Counted from the stretch's first letter, positions 1 to 11,718 are shown. The stretch is 64,000 nt of DNA from Antilocapra americana (GCA_007570785.1 ML664157.1:6967363-7031362); one strand, 5' to 3'. Program-made: numbers and translations. The notes: generated by a model not told the origin, from the sequence alone.

Positions 1-157
1 GGGCTGGCGATTGATTTCACATATGGTAATTAACATAATTCAATGCCATTCTCCCATATCATCCCACTCTTGCCTTCTTCCACAGAGTCCACGTGTCTGT
101 TCTATACATCTGCTTTCCTTTTGCTGTCTCGCATGCAGGGTTCTCATTACCATCTTT

Positions 158-3100
158 CTAAATTCCATATATATGCGTTAGTATACTGTATTTTTGTTTT
201 TCCTTCTGGCTTACTTCATTCTGGATAATAGGCTCCAGTTCCATCCACCTGAGTAGAACTGATTCAAATGGATTTTTTTTTAATGCTGAGTAATATTCCA
301 TTGTGTATATGTACCACAGCTTTCTTATCCGTTCGTCAGTTGATGGGCATCTAGGTTGCTTCCATTTCCTGGCTATTGTAAACAATGTGGCGATGAACAT
401 TGGGGTACACGTGGCTCTTTCAATTCTGGTTTCCTCTGTGTATATGCCCAGCAGTGGGATTGCTGGGTCATACGGCAGTTCTATTTGCAGTTTTTTTTAA
501 GGAATCTCCACACTATTTTCCATAGTGGCTGTACTAGTTTGCATTCCCACCAACAGTGTAAGAGGGCTCCCTTTTCTCCACATCCTCTCCAGCATTTATT
601 GCTTGTAGATATTTGGATTACAGCCATTCTGACTGGTGTAAAGTGATACCTCATTGTGGTTTTGATTTGCATTTCTCTGATAATGAGTGATGTTGAGCAT
701 CTTTTCATGTGTTTGTTAGCCATTTTTATGTCTTTGGAGAAATGTCTGTTGAGTTCTTTGGCCCACTTTTTGATTGGGTCATTTACTTTTCTAGAATGGA
801 GCTGCAGGAGTTGCTTGTATATTTTTGAGATTAATTGTTTGTCCGTTGCTTCATTGGCTATTATTTTCTCCCATTCTGAAGGCTGTCTTTTCACCTTGCT
901 TATAGTTTCCTTTGTTGTGCAGAAGCTTTTAATTTTAATTAGGTCCCATTTGTTTATTCATGCTTTTATTTCCAATATTCTGGGAGGTGGGTCATAGAGG
1001 ATCCTGCTTTGGTTTATGTCGGAGAGTGTTTTGCCTATGTTATCGTCTAGGAGTTTTATAGTTTCTGGTCTTATGCTTAGATCTTTGATCCATTTTGAGT
1101 TTATTTTTGTGTATGGTGTTAGAAAGTGTTCTAGTTTCATTCTTTTACAAGTGGCTGTCCAGTTTTCCCAGCACCACTTGTTAAAGTGATTGTCTTTTCT
1201 CCATTGTATATTCTTGCCTCCTTTGTCAAAGAAAAGGTGTCCATAGATGCATGGATTTAACTCTGGGCTTTCTATTTTGTTCCATTGATCTATATTTCTG
1301 TCTTTGTGCCAGTACCATACTGTCTTAATGACTGTGGATTTGTAGTATAGCCTAAAGTCAGGTAGGTTGATTCCTCCGGTTCCGTTCTTCTTTCTCAAGA
1401 TTGCTTTGGCTATGCGAGGTTTTTTGTATTTCCATACAAATTGAGAAATTATTTGTTCTAACTCTCTGGAAAAGACCTCTGGTAGCTTGATAGGAATTGC
1501 ATTGAATCTATAGATTGCTTTGGGTAGTATACTCATTTTCACTATATTGATTCTTCCAGCCCACGAACATGTTATATTTCTCCATCTATTTGTGTCCTCT
1601 TTGATTTCTTTCATCAGTGTTTTATAGTTTTCTATATACAAGTCTTTTGTTTCTTTAGGTAGAAATACTCCTAAGTATTTTATTCTTTTTGTTTCAATGG
1701 TGAATGGAATTGTTTCCTTAATTTCTCTTTCTGTTTTCTCATTGTTAGTGTATAGGAATGCCAGGGATTTCTGTGTGTTGATTTTGTATCCTGAAACTTT
1801 ACTATATTCACTGATTAGCTCTAGTAATTTTCTCGTAGAGTCTTTAGGGTTTTCTATGTAGAGGATCATGTCATCTGCAAACAGAGAGAGTTTTACTTTT
1901 TTTCCAATCTGGATCCCTTTGATTTCTTTATCTGCTCTGATTGCTGTGGCCAAGACTTCCAAAACTATGTTGAATAGTAGTGGTGAGAGTGGGCACCCTT
2001 GTCTTGTTCCTGACTTCAGGGGGAATGCTTCCAGTTTTTCACCATTGAGGATAATGTTTGCTGTGGCTTTGTCATATATAGCTTTTATTATGTTGAGGTA
2101 TGTTCCTTCTATTCCTGCTTTTTGGAGGGCTTTTATCATAAATGATGTTGAATTTTGTCAAAGGCTTTCTCTGCATCTATTGAGATAATCATGTGATTTT
2201 TATTTTTCAATTTGTTGATGTGGTGTATTACATTGATTGATTTGCGAATATTGAAGAATCCTTGCATCCCTGGTGTAAAGCCTACTTGATCATGATGTAT
2301 GATCTTTTTAATGTGTTGTTGGATTCTATTTGCTAGAATTTTGTTAAGGATTTTTGCATCTATGTTCGTCAGTGATATTGGCCTGTAGTTTTCTTTTTTT
2401 GTGGCATCTTTGTCGTGTTTTGGAATTAGGGTGATGGAGGCCTCATAGAATGAGTTTGGAAGTTTACCTTCGTCTGCAATTTTCTGGAAGAGTTTGAGAA
2501 GAATAGGTGTTAGCTTTTCTCTAAATTTTTGGTAGAATTCAGCTGTGAAGCCATCTGGTCCTGAGCTTTTGTTTTTTGGAAGATTTCTGATTACGGTTTC
2601 AATTTCCGTGTTTGTGATGGGTCTATTAATATTATCTATCTCTTCCTGGTTTAGTCTTGGAAAGTTGTACTTTTCTAGGAATTTGTCCATTTCATCCAGG
2701 TTGTCCAGTTTATTTGCATATAGTTGCTGATAATAGTCTCTTATGATCCTTTGTATTTCTGTGTTTTCTGTTGTGATCTCTCCGATTTCATTTCTAATTC
2801 TGTTGATTTGGTTCTTCTCCCTTTGTTTCTTGATGAGTCTGGCTAATGGCTTGTCAATTTTATTTATCTTCTCAAAGAACCAGCTTTTGGCTTGGTTGAT
2901 TTTTGCTATGGTCTCTTTTGTTTCCTTTGCATTTATTTCTGCCCTGATCTTTAAGATTTCTTTCCTTCTACTAGCCCTGGGTGTCTGCATTTCTTCCTTT
3001 TCTAGTTGCTTTTGGTGTAAAGTAAGGTTATTTATTTGACTTTTTTCTTGTTTCCTGAGGTGAGCTTGTATTGCTATGAACTTTCCCCTTAGCACTGCTT

Positions 3101-3965
3101 TTACTGTGTCCCATAGGTTTTGGGATGTTGTGTTTTCATTTTCATTCATTTCTATGCATATTTTGATTTCTTTTTTGATTTCTTCTGTGATTTGTTGGTT
3201 ATTCAGCAGTGTGTTGTTGAGCCTCCATATGTTGGAAGTTTTGAATGGTTTTCTCCTGTAATTGATATCTAATCTCACTGCATTGTGGTCAGAAAAGATG
3301 CTTGGAATTGTTTCAATATTTCTGAATTTACCAAGGCTAGATTTATGGCCCAGGATGTGATCTATCCTGGAGAAGGTCCCGTGTGCACTTGAGAAAAAGG
3401 TGAAATTCATTGTTTTGGTTTGGAATGTCCTATAGATATCAATTATGTCTAACTGGTCTATTGTATCATTTAAAGTTTGAGTTTCCTTGTTACTTTTCTG
3501 TCTAGTTGATCTATCCATTGGTGTGAGTAGTGTATTAAAGTCTCCCACTATTATTGTGTTATTGTTAATTTCCCCTTTCATACTTGTTAGCATTTGCATT
3601 ACATACTGTGGTGCTCCTATTTTGGGTGCATATATATTTATAATTGTTATTTCTTCTTATTGGATTGATCCTTTGATCATTATGTAATGTCCATCTTTAT
3701 CTCTTTTCACAGCCTTTATTTTAAAGTCTACTTTATCTGATATGAGTATTGCTACTCCTGCTTTCTTTTGGTCTTTATTTGCATGGAATATCTTTTTCCA
3801 GCCTTTAACTTTCAGTCTATATGTGTCCCTAGGTTTGAGATAGGTCTCTTGTAGACAACATGTATAGGGGTCTTGTTTCTGTATCCAATCGGCCAATCTT
3901 TGTCTTTTGGTTGGGGCATTCAACCCGTTTACATTTAAGATAATTATTGAAAAGTATGACCCCAT
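158..3965 (-). pseudogene. L1 ORF2 (endonuclease / reverse transcriptase), broken
   Basis: Encodes the L1 replicase: an N-terminal apurinic-like endonuclease that nicks target DNA, then a reverse transcriptase, then a Cys-rich C-terminus. The start is the ATG opening MGSYFSIIILNVNGLN. Endonuclease landmarks seen are NVNGLN, QETY, VGDFNT and SDHNAV. RT landmarks are [14 protein letters not shown] and the catalytic FADDMILY (codons at 1870-1881). The C-terminal motif C-x3-C-x7-H-x4-C is present near 580-640. Four lesions are visible: an in-frame TAA at 3657-3659, a one-base deletion near 2145 just after the AEKAFDKIQ motif, an in-frame TGA at 958-960, and a one-base insertion in an eight-base homopolymer at 491-498. 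The catalytic residues survive but the reading frame does not. ORF2 starts 57 bases after ORF1 ends, as is normal for L1. Confidence 0.95.
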
Positions 3966-4022
3966 TGCCTTTTACTTTACTGTTTTGGGTTTGAGATTAT
4001 ATACCCTATCCATGTTTCCTGT

Positions 4023-4950
4023 CTAGTAAAGATCTTTCAGCATTTGTTGGAGCGCTGGTTTGGTGTTGCTGAATTCTCTCAGCGTTTGCTTGTCTGGAAA
4101 GCTTTTGATTTCTCCTTCAAATTTGAATGAGATCCTTGCAGGGTACAGTAATCGGGGTTGTAGATTATTTTCTTTCATGACTTTAAGTATGTTCTGCCAT
4201 TCCCTTCTGGCCTGAAGCGTTTCTGTTGAGAGATCAGCTGTTATCCTTATGGGATTCCCCTTGTGACTTGTTTGTTGTTTTTCCCTTGCTGCTTTTAATA
4301 TTTGCTGTTTGAGTTTGATATTTGTTAATTTGATTAATATATGTCTTGGGGTGTTCCGCTTGGGGTTCATCCTATTTGGGACTTTCTGGGTTTCTTGGAC
4401 TTGAGTGATTATTTCCTTTCCCAATCTAGGGAATTTTTCAATTATTATCTCCTCAAGACTTTTCTGATGGTCTTTCTTTTTGTCTTCTTCTTCTGGGACT
4501 CCTATGATTCGAATATTGGTGCGTTTAACATTGTCCCAGGGTTCTCTGAGATTGTCCTCATTTCTTCTAATTTTTTTTTTCATTTTTCCTTTCTGTTTCG
4601 TTTATTTCTACCATTCTGTCTTCTACCTCACTTATCCTGTCTTCTATCTCTGTTACTCTACTGTTAGTTCCCTCCAAGGTGTTTTTGATCTCATTTATTG
4701 CATTATTCATTGTATTTTGATTCTTTTTCATTTCTTCTAAGTCCTTGTTAAAGCTTACCTGCATCTTCTCAATCCTTGCCTGCAGGTTATTGAACTGTAA
4801 CTCCAATTTATTTTCCAGATTTTTGATCATTTTCACTATCATTATTCAGAATTCTCTATCAGGTAGACTTCCTATCTCCTCGTCTTTTGTTTGGTCTGGA
4901 GGACATTTATCCTTTTCCTTTACCTGCTGGGTATTTCTCTGCCTTTTCAT
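4023..4950 (-). pseudogene. L1 ORF1 (RNA-binding coiled-coil protein), broken
   Basis: Encodes the L1 nucleic-acid chaperone that trimerises and packages L1 RNA. The probable start is the ATG at 4948-4950 (MKRQRNTQQVKEK). A heptad-rich coiled coil follows (IKNLENKLELQFNNLQARIEKM onward), then the RRM-like core (NIRIIGVPEEE) and the C-terminal domain ending MLKDLY. Two lesions: an in-frame TGA at 4846-4848 after about 34 codons, and a one-base slip in the ten-base homopolymer at 4571-4580 that separates the coiled coil from the RRM. About 300 codons long without the breaks, close to the family norm. Confidence 0.92.
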
Positions 4951-7394
4951 CTTGTTTATCTTGCTGTGTTGTCCCTTTATTGTGGAGGTTCCTCACTATG
5001 GGTGGGGTTGGATGTGTAGTTTGTCAAAGTTTCCTGGTTGGGAAAGCTTGTGTGGTGTTCTGGTGGGTGGATCTGGGTTTGCTCACTTTAACGAGCAATG
5101 AAGTGTCCAGTAAAGAGTTTTCAGATGTCGGTCAGTGTGCTTGGTGTGACCTTAGGCAACCTGTGTATTGAAGCTCCAGGGTATGTTCCTGCGTTGCTGG
5201 AGAATTTGCTTGGTATATCTTACTCTGGAGCTTGTTGGCCCTTGAGGGGTGGTTGGTTTCAGTTTTGGTATGGAGGAGTTTGATGAGTTCCTATCGATTA
5301 ATTAACTCCTGGATCCAGGAGTTCTCTGGAATTCTCAGGATCTGGGCTTAGCCTCCTGTCTTCCAGTAGCCTCAGGACTCCTTCATTTATGCAGTAATGA
5401 TGGTAGAACATCTAGTTTAATGATGAGAAGTTTCTCCACAGTGAGGGACACCCAGCCAGGTACACAGAGTTACATGGCATGGACCAGAAGGAGAAGAGAG
5501 GAATCAGATGGTGAGGGAGTGAAGTGACCAGTGATCACTTCCCTGTGTGCTCTCCACAGCCTGGATCCCTCGAGATGTTCACAGAGTTATACCGAAAGGA
5601 GAAGAGGGAGGAAGGAGACAGAAGTGACCAGAGAGAGAAAAGAGGGAGTCAGATGTACAGAGATAGATCCAGCCAGTGGTCAGTTATCTCAGTGTTCTTC
5701 ACAACTTGTAATACTCAAGCAGATCCCCAGAGTTGGGTAGAGAAGATAAGGGGGAAGGGGATGTTGGAGGTGACTTGGTGGGAAAAAAAAAAAGGAGAGT
5801 CAAGAATGGGGAGAGAGCAGTCAAGCCAATGATCTCACTCCCAAGTAACAATGGGTACTGAAGCTTGGATCCTTAAAGATACAAAGTTGATACCAAATAC
5901 TAATAAGCAAAGATGAAAAATCTAGAGTAAAGACTGGATTCTCAAAAATACTTTTACAAAAAAAAGAAAGAAAGAAAAATAAAGAAGAAAATAAAATAAG
6001 AAAAAAATTCAATTAAAAATAAAAAAGGGAAAAAGTGGAGATATAAAAGGAAAGAAAAGAAATAGGATGGAAAATACAATAAGGGATAAAGAGGAGATAA
6101 AAAAAAGGAAAATAAAAATAAAGGAAAAAAATAATGGGGTTATAGGGGACTTAAAAATTCTAAAAGTAAAAATAAAAAATAAAAAAATAGTATAAAAACG
6201 TTTTAAAAATTTAAAAGATGGTCCTAGTAAAATTATAACCAAGGCTTTCTCTGGTGCTGATGCGTACAGTGAGGGGTCTGTTCATTTTCAGATAGTTCCT
6301 TGGTCCGACTTGTACTTCTCACGGTCTATAGACTCCTTTCTATGCAGTCTGAGCCAACTGCAGGAATTTAATCTGTTGCTCCTGTCTGTTCCAAAGCGGT
6401 TCCCTCTGCTTATTTTAGCGTCTTCTGTTTGCTGGTCTCTTCAGTGTCTATTCAGTGCTCTGGGGTTTGCCCCGCTCCTGGCGAGTGCGCTTTCCCCGCC
6501 CCCTCTGCTCAGGCTCTCTGTCGCCCGCCTGTTGCAGTTGGGGGCCGCGGCTTCTCCCCTCCCCCCCCCCCCCCCCCGGCCCAGTCGCTGGGTTTTCTCT
6601 GCGTGCAGCTGGGCGTCCATCCAGGGTCCCCAGAAGTCTTGGTTAGCACCTAGTTCTGCCCGCAATTTGGTAGCAGAAGCCTCGCCGGGGCCGCTTTATG
6701 CCCGCTGCTCTTGGGCGGGGGCTGGGCCGGTCCTCAGCCCGCAGCCACCCAGCTCCGCCTGGTGGGCCGGCCTCTAGGGCCAACTTTGCGCCACCCTTTG
6801 TTCTGTGCGCGGGCCTGGCGGGGGGGTGGGGAGCTCTTCCTTGGGAAAGCTACCCAGTGGTCTATCTCCAGTTAGCCCCCTTGGTCCCCTTGGTTAGGTC
6901 CCTCAGGCTGCCCCAGCGTTCAGTCCCAGTCCTCTCCCTAAGCACGCAGCCCACCCCTCCCTGAGCAGTCGGTGCTGGCTAGTGGGGGATGGGGCGCCCA
7001 GGCCGCTGCTCTGCTGGGAGTTGCAGTTAGAGACGTACTCTGGAGGGTTTATTTATTTATCTGTTTTTACTCCTGGTTATTTTGCCCTCTGAGATTTGCC
7101 ACAGATCCGCCAGGGAGAATGTTTCCTGGTGTTCGGAAACCTCTCTCTTTTTTCAGACTCCCTTCCTGGGACGGATCTCCGTCCCTAACTCTTTGCCTCT
7201 CTTTTTACTTTTTTTTTTTGTCCTACCTCCTTTCATCGGCAATGGGCTGCCTTTCCAGATGCCTGATGTCCTCTGCCAGTATTCAGATGTTGTTTTATGG
7301 AGTTTGCTAGGTTTTTAAATGTTCTTTTGGTGTATTTATTGGGGAGAGAGTGGACTCCCTGTCCTATTCCTCCGCCATCTTAGTTCTCCTCCCC
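4951..7394 (-). promoter_or_regulatory. L1 5' UTR with internal promoter region
   Basis: About 2.4 kb of non-coding sequence between the L1 5' terminus and ORF1. L1 5' UTRs carry an internal RNA polymerase II promoter, and some also an antisense promoter. Seen here: a terminal GGCGGAGGAATAGG block, a strongly GC- and CpG-rich stretch at about 6460-7030 with a long C homopolymer near 6557-6577, and an A-rich stretch closer to ORF1. Promoter activity is inferred from the family only. Short open frames in this region look like chance products of the GC-rich composition. Confidence 0.8.
5940..6240 (-). repeat. A/G-rich tract inside the L1 5' UTR
   Basis: On the plus strand this is about 300 bases made almost only of A and G with scattered T (AAAATAAAAAA, GGAAAAGAA type words). 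It lies between the GC-rich promoter block and ORF1. It is low-complexity sequence rather than a separate insertion, as far as can be judged. Confidence 0.7.
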
Positions 7395-7395
7395 C

Positions 7396-7535
7396 TTCTT
7401 TTATCTTTAAAATTGGAATACAATTATATTTATCTCCTAGGATTGTCAAGAGGGGTTAAAGAAGATGATTTATATAAAGTATTTCACCAAGTACCTAGTA
7501 CACTATATGGTATTAAAGTATACTACCTTCTATAG
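7396..7535 (+). repeat. MIR SINE fragment, 3' half
   Basis: Resembles the MIR segment that follows 'cctcatctgtaaaatgg': AAAATTGGAATA, then CTCCTAGGATTGTCAAGAGG, then a degenerate 'acctagtacactatatggta' matching the 'gcctggcacatagta' block. It begins exactly where the L1 5' end stops, so the L1 probably landed inside this MIR. The other half would lie left of the window. Confidence 0.6.
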
Positions 7536-8336
7536 AGTGACGAGTTCACAGCTGGTTCTGAAACCTTTCCTCTAGTTTTGGAAACACCTCGGGATTTGAT
7601 CATTGGTCAATGCTCCCTGCATGATTAACTCAAGGGCTTCCTTAAGAGTTTATCTGTATTATCTCTAAGATAAATGAGAATTTATCCAATGACTATGTTC
7701 TGAACCAAGCATTTATATTACCTCATCATTGAGATTGTGTGAGGATCGACCTCAGATGGTGAGAATCAGGCTACTCATTTGCACCTGAATGAGGGAGAAG
7801 GGTCATAGATTACAAAGTATGAATAGTGAAGGAACTATTCAACTGTCTCGTCCCTGGGTTGAAGTGGTCCTTTTTCACTCGGTCTTCCTCTCATGACCAC
7901 ACATATGACCCAAATGTAAAATGACTGTGGCGTTGGAGACCTCCCTTGTGCTGCGGCTGTGCATGCTTTGTTGTTACCTGTGTCGTCTCAATGTCAAATA
8001 TATTCAGGGCTGAGTGAGGCCCACTTTGCCTTTAGAGTTTGATTTGTCATCTGAAGCTGACTACAGTTTCCAGTAAAGCAGTGTAAATGTTGCCTTAGAT
8101 TACCAGGCAGAGTTGAGGTTGAAAGGCAGGAACTAAAAGTGAACATCTCTGAAGAGAGCAATGGATCCTCAGATAAACTGATAAATACTTTGGTTTCAAG
8201 AAAACGGCTCCATGTGGGTGAGAGGAAGTCCTAAACGGAGGTTCTCCATGCCCTCTGCTTTACGATAAGTGAATGACATTTGCCCAGGAGCTCCTGGATC
8301 CCAACTGCCAACTTCAGTTTTTGTATTGTAGACAGC
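7536..8336. other. Unassigned non-coding DNA
   Basis: About 0.8 kb with no recognisable repeat, no long open frame and no RNA gene. Ordinary mixed-composition intergenic or intronic sequence. Confidence 0.5.
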
Positions 8337-8608
8337 ACAGAGCAGAGATGTAAAGGAATGCTTGTTATCTGCTTATTCTGTGCCTGAAGTTGTCTTTGGT
8401 GCAATCCCTTATAATTACGAAAAAATGAAAACCAGAAGAGTGGTGTTTTTTTCCCCCCTCCATTTTACAGGTGAGGGTACTGAAACCTCAATATCAATAA
8501 GTGAATTTCTCAAAGGAGGTCAGAGGAAATGGTGGATTTAATATTGAAACCGAGGTTGAATGATGCCAAAGTCCTTACTCTTCCTACTCCACCACGCTGC
8601 TTCCAAAA
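8337..8608 (-). repeat. MIR SINE
   Basis: Minus-strand MIR pattern: 'ccattttacaggtgaggg...actgaaacc' followed by a decayed 'tccttactcttcctactccaccacgctgc' tail that matches the complement of the MIR tRNA-like head. Ancient (mammal-wide) and strongly diverged. Confidence 0.7.
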
Positions 8609-8654
8609 TACTGATGATCTTCATTGTTGCTAGTGATATGTTTTATGCAAAAAT

Positions 8655-9050
8655 CTATATCCATTTATAGATGATATTTATTGAGTTCTTGCTATGTGGT
8701 AGGCATTGTGCTTTAAAAATATTGGCTCTGGACTACCCTAGTGGCCCAGTGGTTATGACTCCACGCTTTCATTGCAGGATACATGGGTTTGATCCCTGGT
8801 TAGGGAAGTTCCACATGCCGTGCAGTAAAGCCAGAGAATAAATATAAATAAATTCACTTAAAAATATTGCCTCATTTTATGCTCATGACACACCTAGCAG
8901 GTAGACCTCACTATCATTTTTCACAGGTGTGGAAACTGACTTTTAGAAATCAATTAAATTGCTCCGAATCACACACCATGAAGTCACACAGCTATATAGT
9001 GGTGGAGTCACATGTGAAAGCATCTAGAACATCTGCTGCAACTGGACTAT
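8655..9050 (-). repeat. MIR SINE, split by a CHR SINE
   Basis: Left part reads 'tatttattgagttcttgctatgtgg...ggcattgtgc'. Right part, after an inserted SINE, resumes at 'cattttatgctcatgacac', 'aggtgtggaaactgac' and 'cacacagctatatagtgg'. Together they form one minus-strand MIR interrupted by the element at 8729-8857. Confidence 0.72.
8729..8857 (+). mobile_element. CHR-type tRNA-derived SINE with 16-bp target duplication
   Basis: Opens 'ggactaccctagtggcccag' and continues with 'ggtttgatccctggttaggg' and 'ccacatgccgtgcagtaaag', the hallmark words of cetartiodactyl CHR SINEs (tRNA-Glu derived). Flanked by TTAAAAATATTGGCTC at 8713-8728 and TTAAAAATATTGCCTC at 8858-8873, a 16-bp target-site duplication with one mismatch. 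The B-box-like GGTTTGATCC is preserved. Confidence 0.85.
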
Positions 9051-10245
9051 GAATTCCTCTAGGGCAAAATCATGATCTGTGAAAAATCTCCTCAGGATGT
9101 TTAGGATAGTGGGCACCAATGTAGGTCATTGAATGGACTATGACAGAGCATGGCTTTACTAGAGAGATAAAACCTGAAAATCAGACTGGCACTAGATATA
9201 ATAGAAAAAAAAAACTGTAAACAATGCAAATGTCCATGGGGTCACAAAAGAGTCGGACATGACTGAGCAACTAAACAACAGCAATTCCAGACTTGAGGAA
9301 ATTAGGATTATCTTTCTATATTTTTTATAGAGATACCACCAAGATATATTGTTAGTTAAAATTTTTTTTTAAAATAGAAAGCAAGCTATACAAAGGTGTA
9401 GATATTATGCTACATTTTGTACAATCAATATGTGTATCTATATATATTATGTATGTGATTTAATATACATATGATTAAAGCAAAATCTGATAAGTATGTT
9501 ACCTATGAGGGAAGGAGGAAACAGAGTAAGGATGGAAACTAGACTTCTCTAAAACTGAATATGCTTTGTTTTGTGGCTTTGATTTTGAAAACACGCTTGT
9601 ATTTCACACAATTTTAAAAAGTAAAATCAAAACCTGTCCCTATAAATTATGATTATCAAAACCAGAAACAAGATAGGAGATTCATTCCAAGTGGTTTTAA
9701 ACTGTAGTATTTTGACTGTACAGTGATTAAAAAAAGAAAACCATGAAGAAAATTTTTAATATATTCAGTAAGTTTGTTATTATTAGAAATAGTTATTCTT
9801 ATTTTGAAACTATTATATATCAAAACAGAACAAATGATGAATTATATTAATGTTCACACAAGCCAAAATATTTTCAGAGAAAAAGAAACATAAATATAAA
9901 ACCAAGGAATTCAAGTAAAAATATTGGAATCTTTTATTTGAATTGGTGAAATATCAGTGTGAATTTAGGAATGATGTTTACTTTCCTTAAAAATATTTAT
10001 TTTCTCACTTGTCACCATAATAAATCCTAGAAACATTGAAACATTGGACACCTTGGAAGAAATGAACATTCCTGTTGCCCAGACTGTGGTTTAGAAATAT
10101 GTATTTCCCATTAAAAGGAACTAAGACTCCATGGAAAACTGCTGATTCCAGGTCTGGAGCAGGAAATGTACAAGATGAATTTTGAGTATATTGTTGTGCC
10201 TAAAAGCAAAGAAACTGTCAAAGAAAACTGGATGATGGCAAAAGG
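9051..10245. other. AT-rich unassigned DNA
   Basis: Mostly AT-rich sequence with homopolymer runs (A runs near 9206 and 9362) and TATATA words near 9425-9470. Apart from a short SINE tail at 9230-9283 nothing is recognisable. Confidence 0.5.
9230..9283 (+). repeat. Bov-tA / BovB 3'-tail fragment
   Basis: Only the shared 3' end of these families is present: 'tgtccatggggtcacaaaag', 'agtcggacatgactgagcaa', then an ACAACA-rich end. No SINE head or LINE body precedes it, so it is either an extreme 5' truncation or a deletion remnant. Confidence 0.8.
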
Positions 10246-10468
10246 TGCTGTGCTGTGCTGTTTCTTCAGTTGTGTCTGACTCTTTGCGACGCTATAGACT
10301 GTAGCCCACAAGGCTTCCCAGTCCATGGAATTCTCTAGGCAAGGACACTGGAAGGGGTTGCCATTTCATCTTCCAGGAGATTTTCTTGACCCAAGAGATT
10401 AAACCCACGCCTCCTGCATCTCCTGCATTACAGACAGATTCTTTACCCACTGAGCCATCTGGCAAGGA
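10246..10468 (-). mobile_element. Bov-tA SINE
   Basis: Complement reads in the usual order: tRNA-like head (complement of 'ctttacccactgagccatct'), body with the 'ctggaaggggttgccatttc' complement, and the BovB-derived 3' end ('tgtgtctgactctttgcgac' on plus). Full length, moderately diverged. Confidence 0.9.
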
Positions 10469-11327
10469 ACAGACTTGAAGAAGCTTCCATTAGTTAGCAT
10501 TGGGAGAACTCAGGTACAAAAAAACCCCAAATGATAACAATAATTGCTAAGAATTGAACATGATTAAAATATTTTAAAATCAATGAATTTAAGATGAAAA
10601 TGAGACTTCCAGGCTACTCTTGGAGTTTCCTGGAATACTGACTCATTAATCTGAAAATTGATAAGTAAAGAAAGACCAAAACATTTATCTTGCTTTTCCT
10701 ATAAGGACCAATATTTAAGGCAACCAAATAGTTGATGAACAAGTTTTCCTTAATAGAAGAAGAAACTATCAGCTGAAAAAAAATCTCCTTTTGAAATTTC
10801 TAGTGAAGTAATAGGTTTAGGCAGTGATCATTAATGACTGTAAACACTGTTAGGTGAAAAGATGATGTGTGTGGAGGTGGGGTTATAGTAGATAGATGAA
10901 ACTGACAGCTCATGAACCCAGTGATCAATCTGAGCATTACTCAAGGTGTGGCATCCAGACACTATGGCTTTCTATAGTTGGAATTATGCAGCACTAAGAA
11001 AAAAAGGTTATAAATCATTAACTATGAACTTATGAGAAACATGGAAGTTAAAGATACATGTTGAAGACAGTGTCAGTCAAATCCAGAATATGATAAATCG
11101 CAAGAAAAATGACCCAGTTTCTTCAATGAGTAAATGGCATAGGAAGTAGGTGTGGGGAAGTATTATAGATTAAAAGAAGATTGTGACCTGTAAGTGAAAA
11201 GCTGTATTTGTTCCTGTTTTTTGCCTGATTTAAATAAACCTGTTATACAAATGCATTTTTTAGGAAACTGGAGAAAATTGGACAGAGTCTGAACAGTAGA
11301 CATTAATGAAGTATTAATTAATCTTGT
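10469..11327. other. AT-rich unassigned DNA
   Basis: About 0.86 kb, AT-rich, with no recognised repeat, RNA or coding signature on either strand. Confidence 0.5.
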
Positions 11328-11342
11328 TTGATATGATAGTGG

Positions 11343-11569
11343 CTTTCCTGGTGGCTATTCTTTATCATTCAGATGGTAAAGAATCTGCCTGCAGGGCGGG
11401 AGACCCAGGTTTCATCCCTGGGTCAAGAAGATCCCTTGGAGAAGTGAGTGGCAACCTTTCACTGAAGGTTAACCTGAAAAATACCACTGACAGAGAGGAG
11501 CCTGGTGAGCTACAATCCATGGGGTCTTAAAGTCAGACAAGACTGGGTGACTAACACTTTCGCTTTCAC
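11343..11569 (+). mobile_element. Bov-tA SINE with 15-bp target duplication
   Basis: Head 'ctttcctggtggct', B-box region 'ggtttcatccctgggtcaag', tail 'gactaacactttcgctttca'. Flanked by TTGATATGATAGTGG (11328-11342) and TTGATATGCTAGTGG (11570-11584), differing at one base. Contains a small extra segment in the head (11356-11367) not usual for the family. Confidence 0.92.
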
Positions 11570-11589
11570 TTGATATGCTAGTGGTGCTA

Positions 11590-11718
11590 TGCGTGCTGAG
11601 TTGCTTCAGTCCCGTCTGACTCTTTGTGACCCTATGGACTGTAACCCGCGAGGTTTCTCTGTCCGTGGGATTCTCAGGCAAAACTATTGGAGTGGGTTGC
11701 TATTTCCTTCTCCAGGGA
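11590..11718 (-). mobile_element. Bov-tA SINE, truncated, back-to-back with its neighbour
   Basis: Plus strand reads the complement of the 3' half ('gctgagttgcttcagtcccg', 'ctttgtgaccctatggactg') and stops at 'ttctccagggaag', so the tRNA-like head is missing. Candidate target duplication AGTGGTGCTA (11580-11589) and AGTAGTGCTA (11719-11728). It lies directly beside the previous SINE in opposite orientation. Confidence 0.88.

Larger units (their letters stand above)
1..7394 (-). mobile_element. Near full-length ruminant L1 LINE, 3' end cut by window edge
   Basis: Autonomous non-LTR retrotransposon read on the minus strand in the order 5' UTR, ORF1, ORF2, 3' UTR. The 5' end is marked by the conserved AAGATGGCGGAGGAATAGG-type start (complement near 7360-7385). 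ORF1 and ORF2 are recognisable but both are broken, so this copy cannot move by itself. About 157 bases of 3' UTR lie inside the window; the poly-A tail and the left target-site duplication lie outside it. It sits against a MIR element at its 5' end. Divergence from the younger-looking fragment at 40.9-41.2 kb is roughly 8-10 percent by eye, so both belong to a similar subfamily. Confidence 0.95.

Noticed and set aside
1868..2188. Plus-strand frames within the L1 ORF2 region
   Set aside because: They are antisense shadows of the minus-strand ORF2, as are most plus-strand frames from 2.5 to 5.2 kb.
6310..6777. 155-codon proline/serine/alanine-rich open frame
   Set aside because: It lies antisense in the GC-rich L1 5' UTR. 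Composition follows the GC content, and several overlapping frames exist in the same place.
8729..8857. tRNA-like sequence with B-box
   Set aside because: The tRNA resemblance belongs to the CHR SINE head; there is no foldable complete tRNA with acceptor stem. The same applies to all Bov-tA heads.
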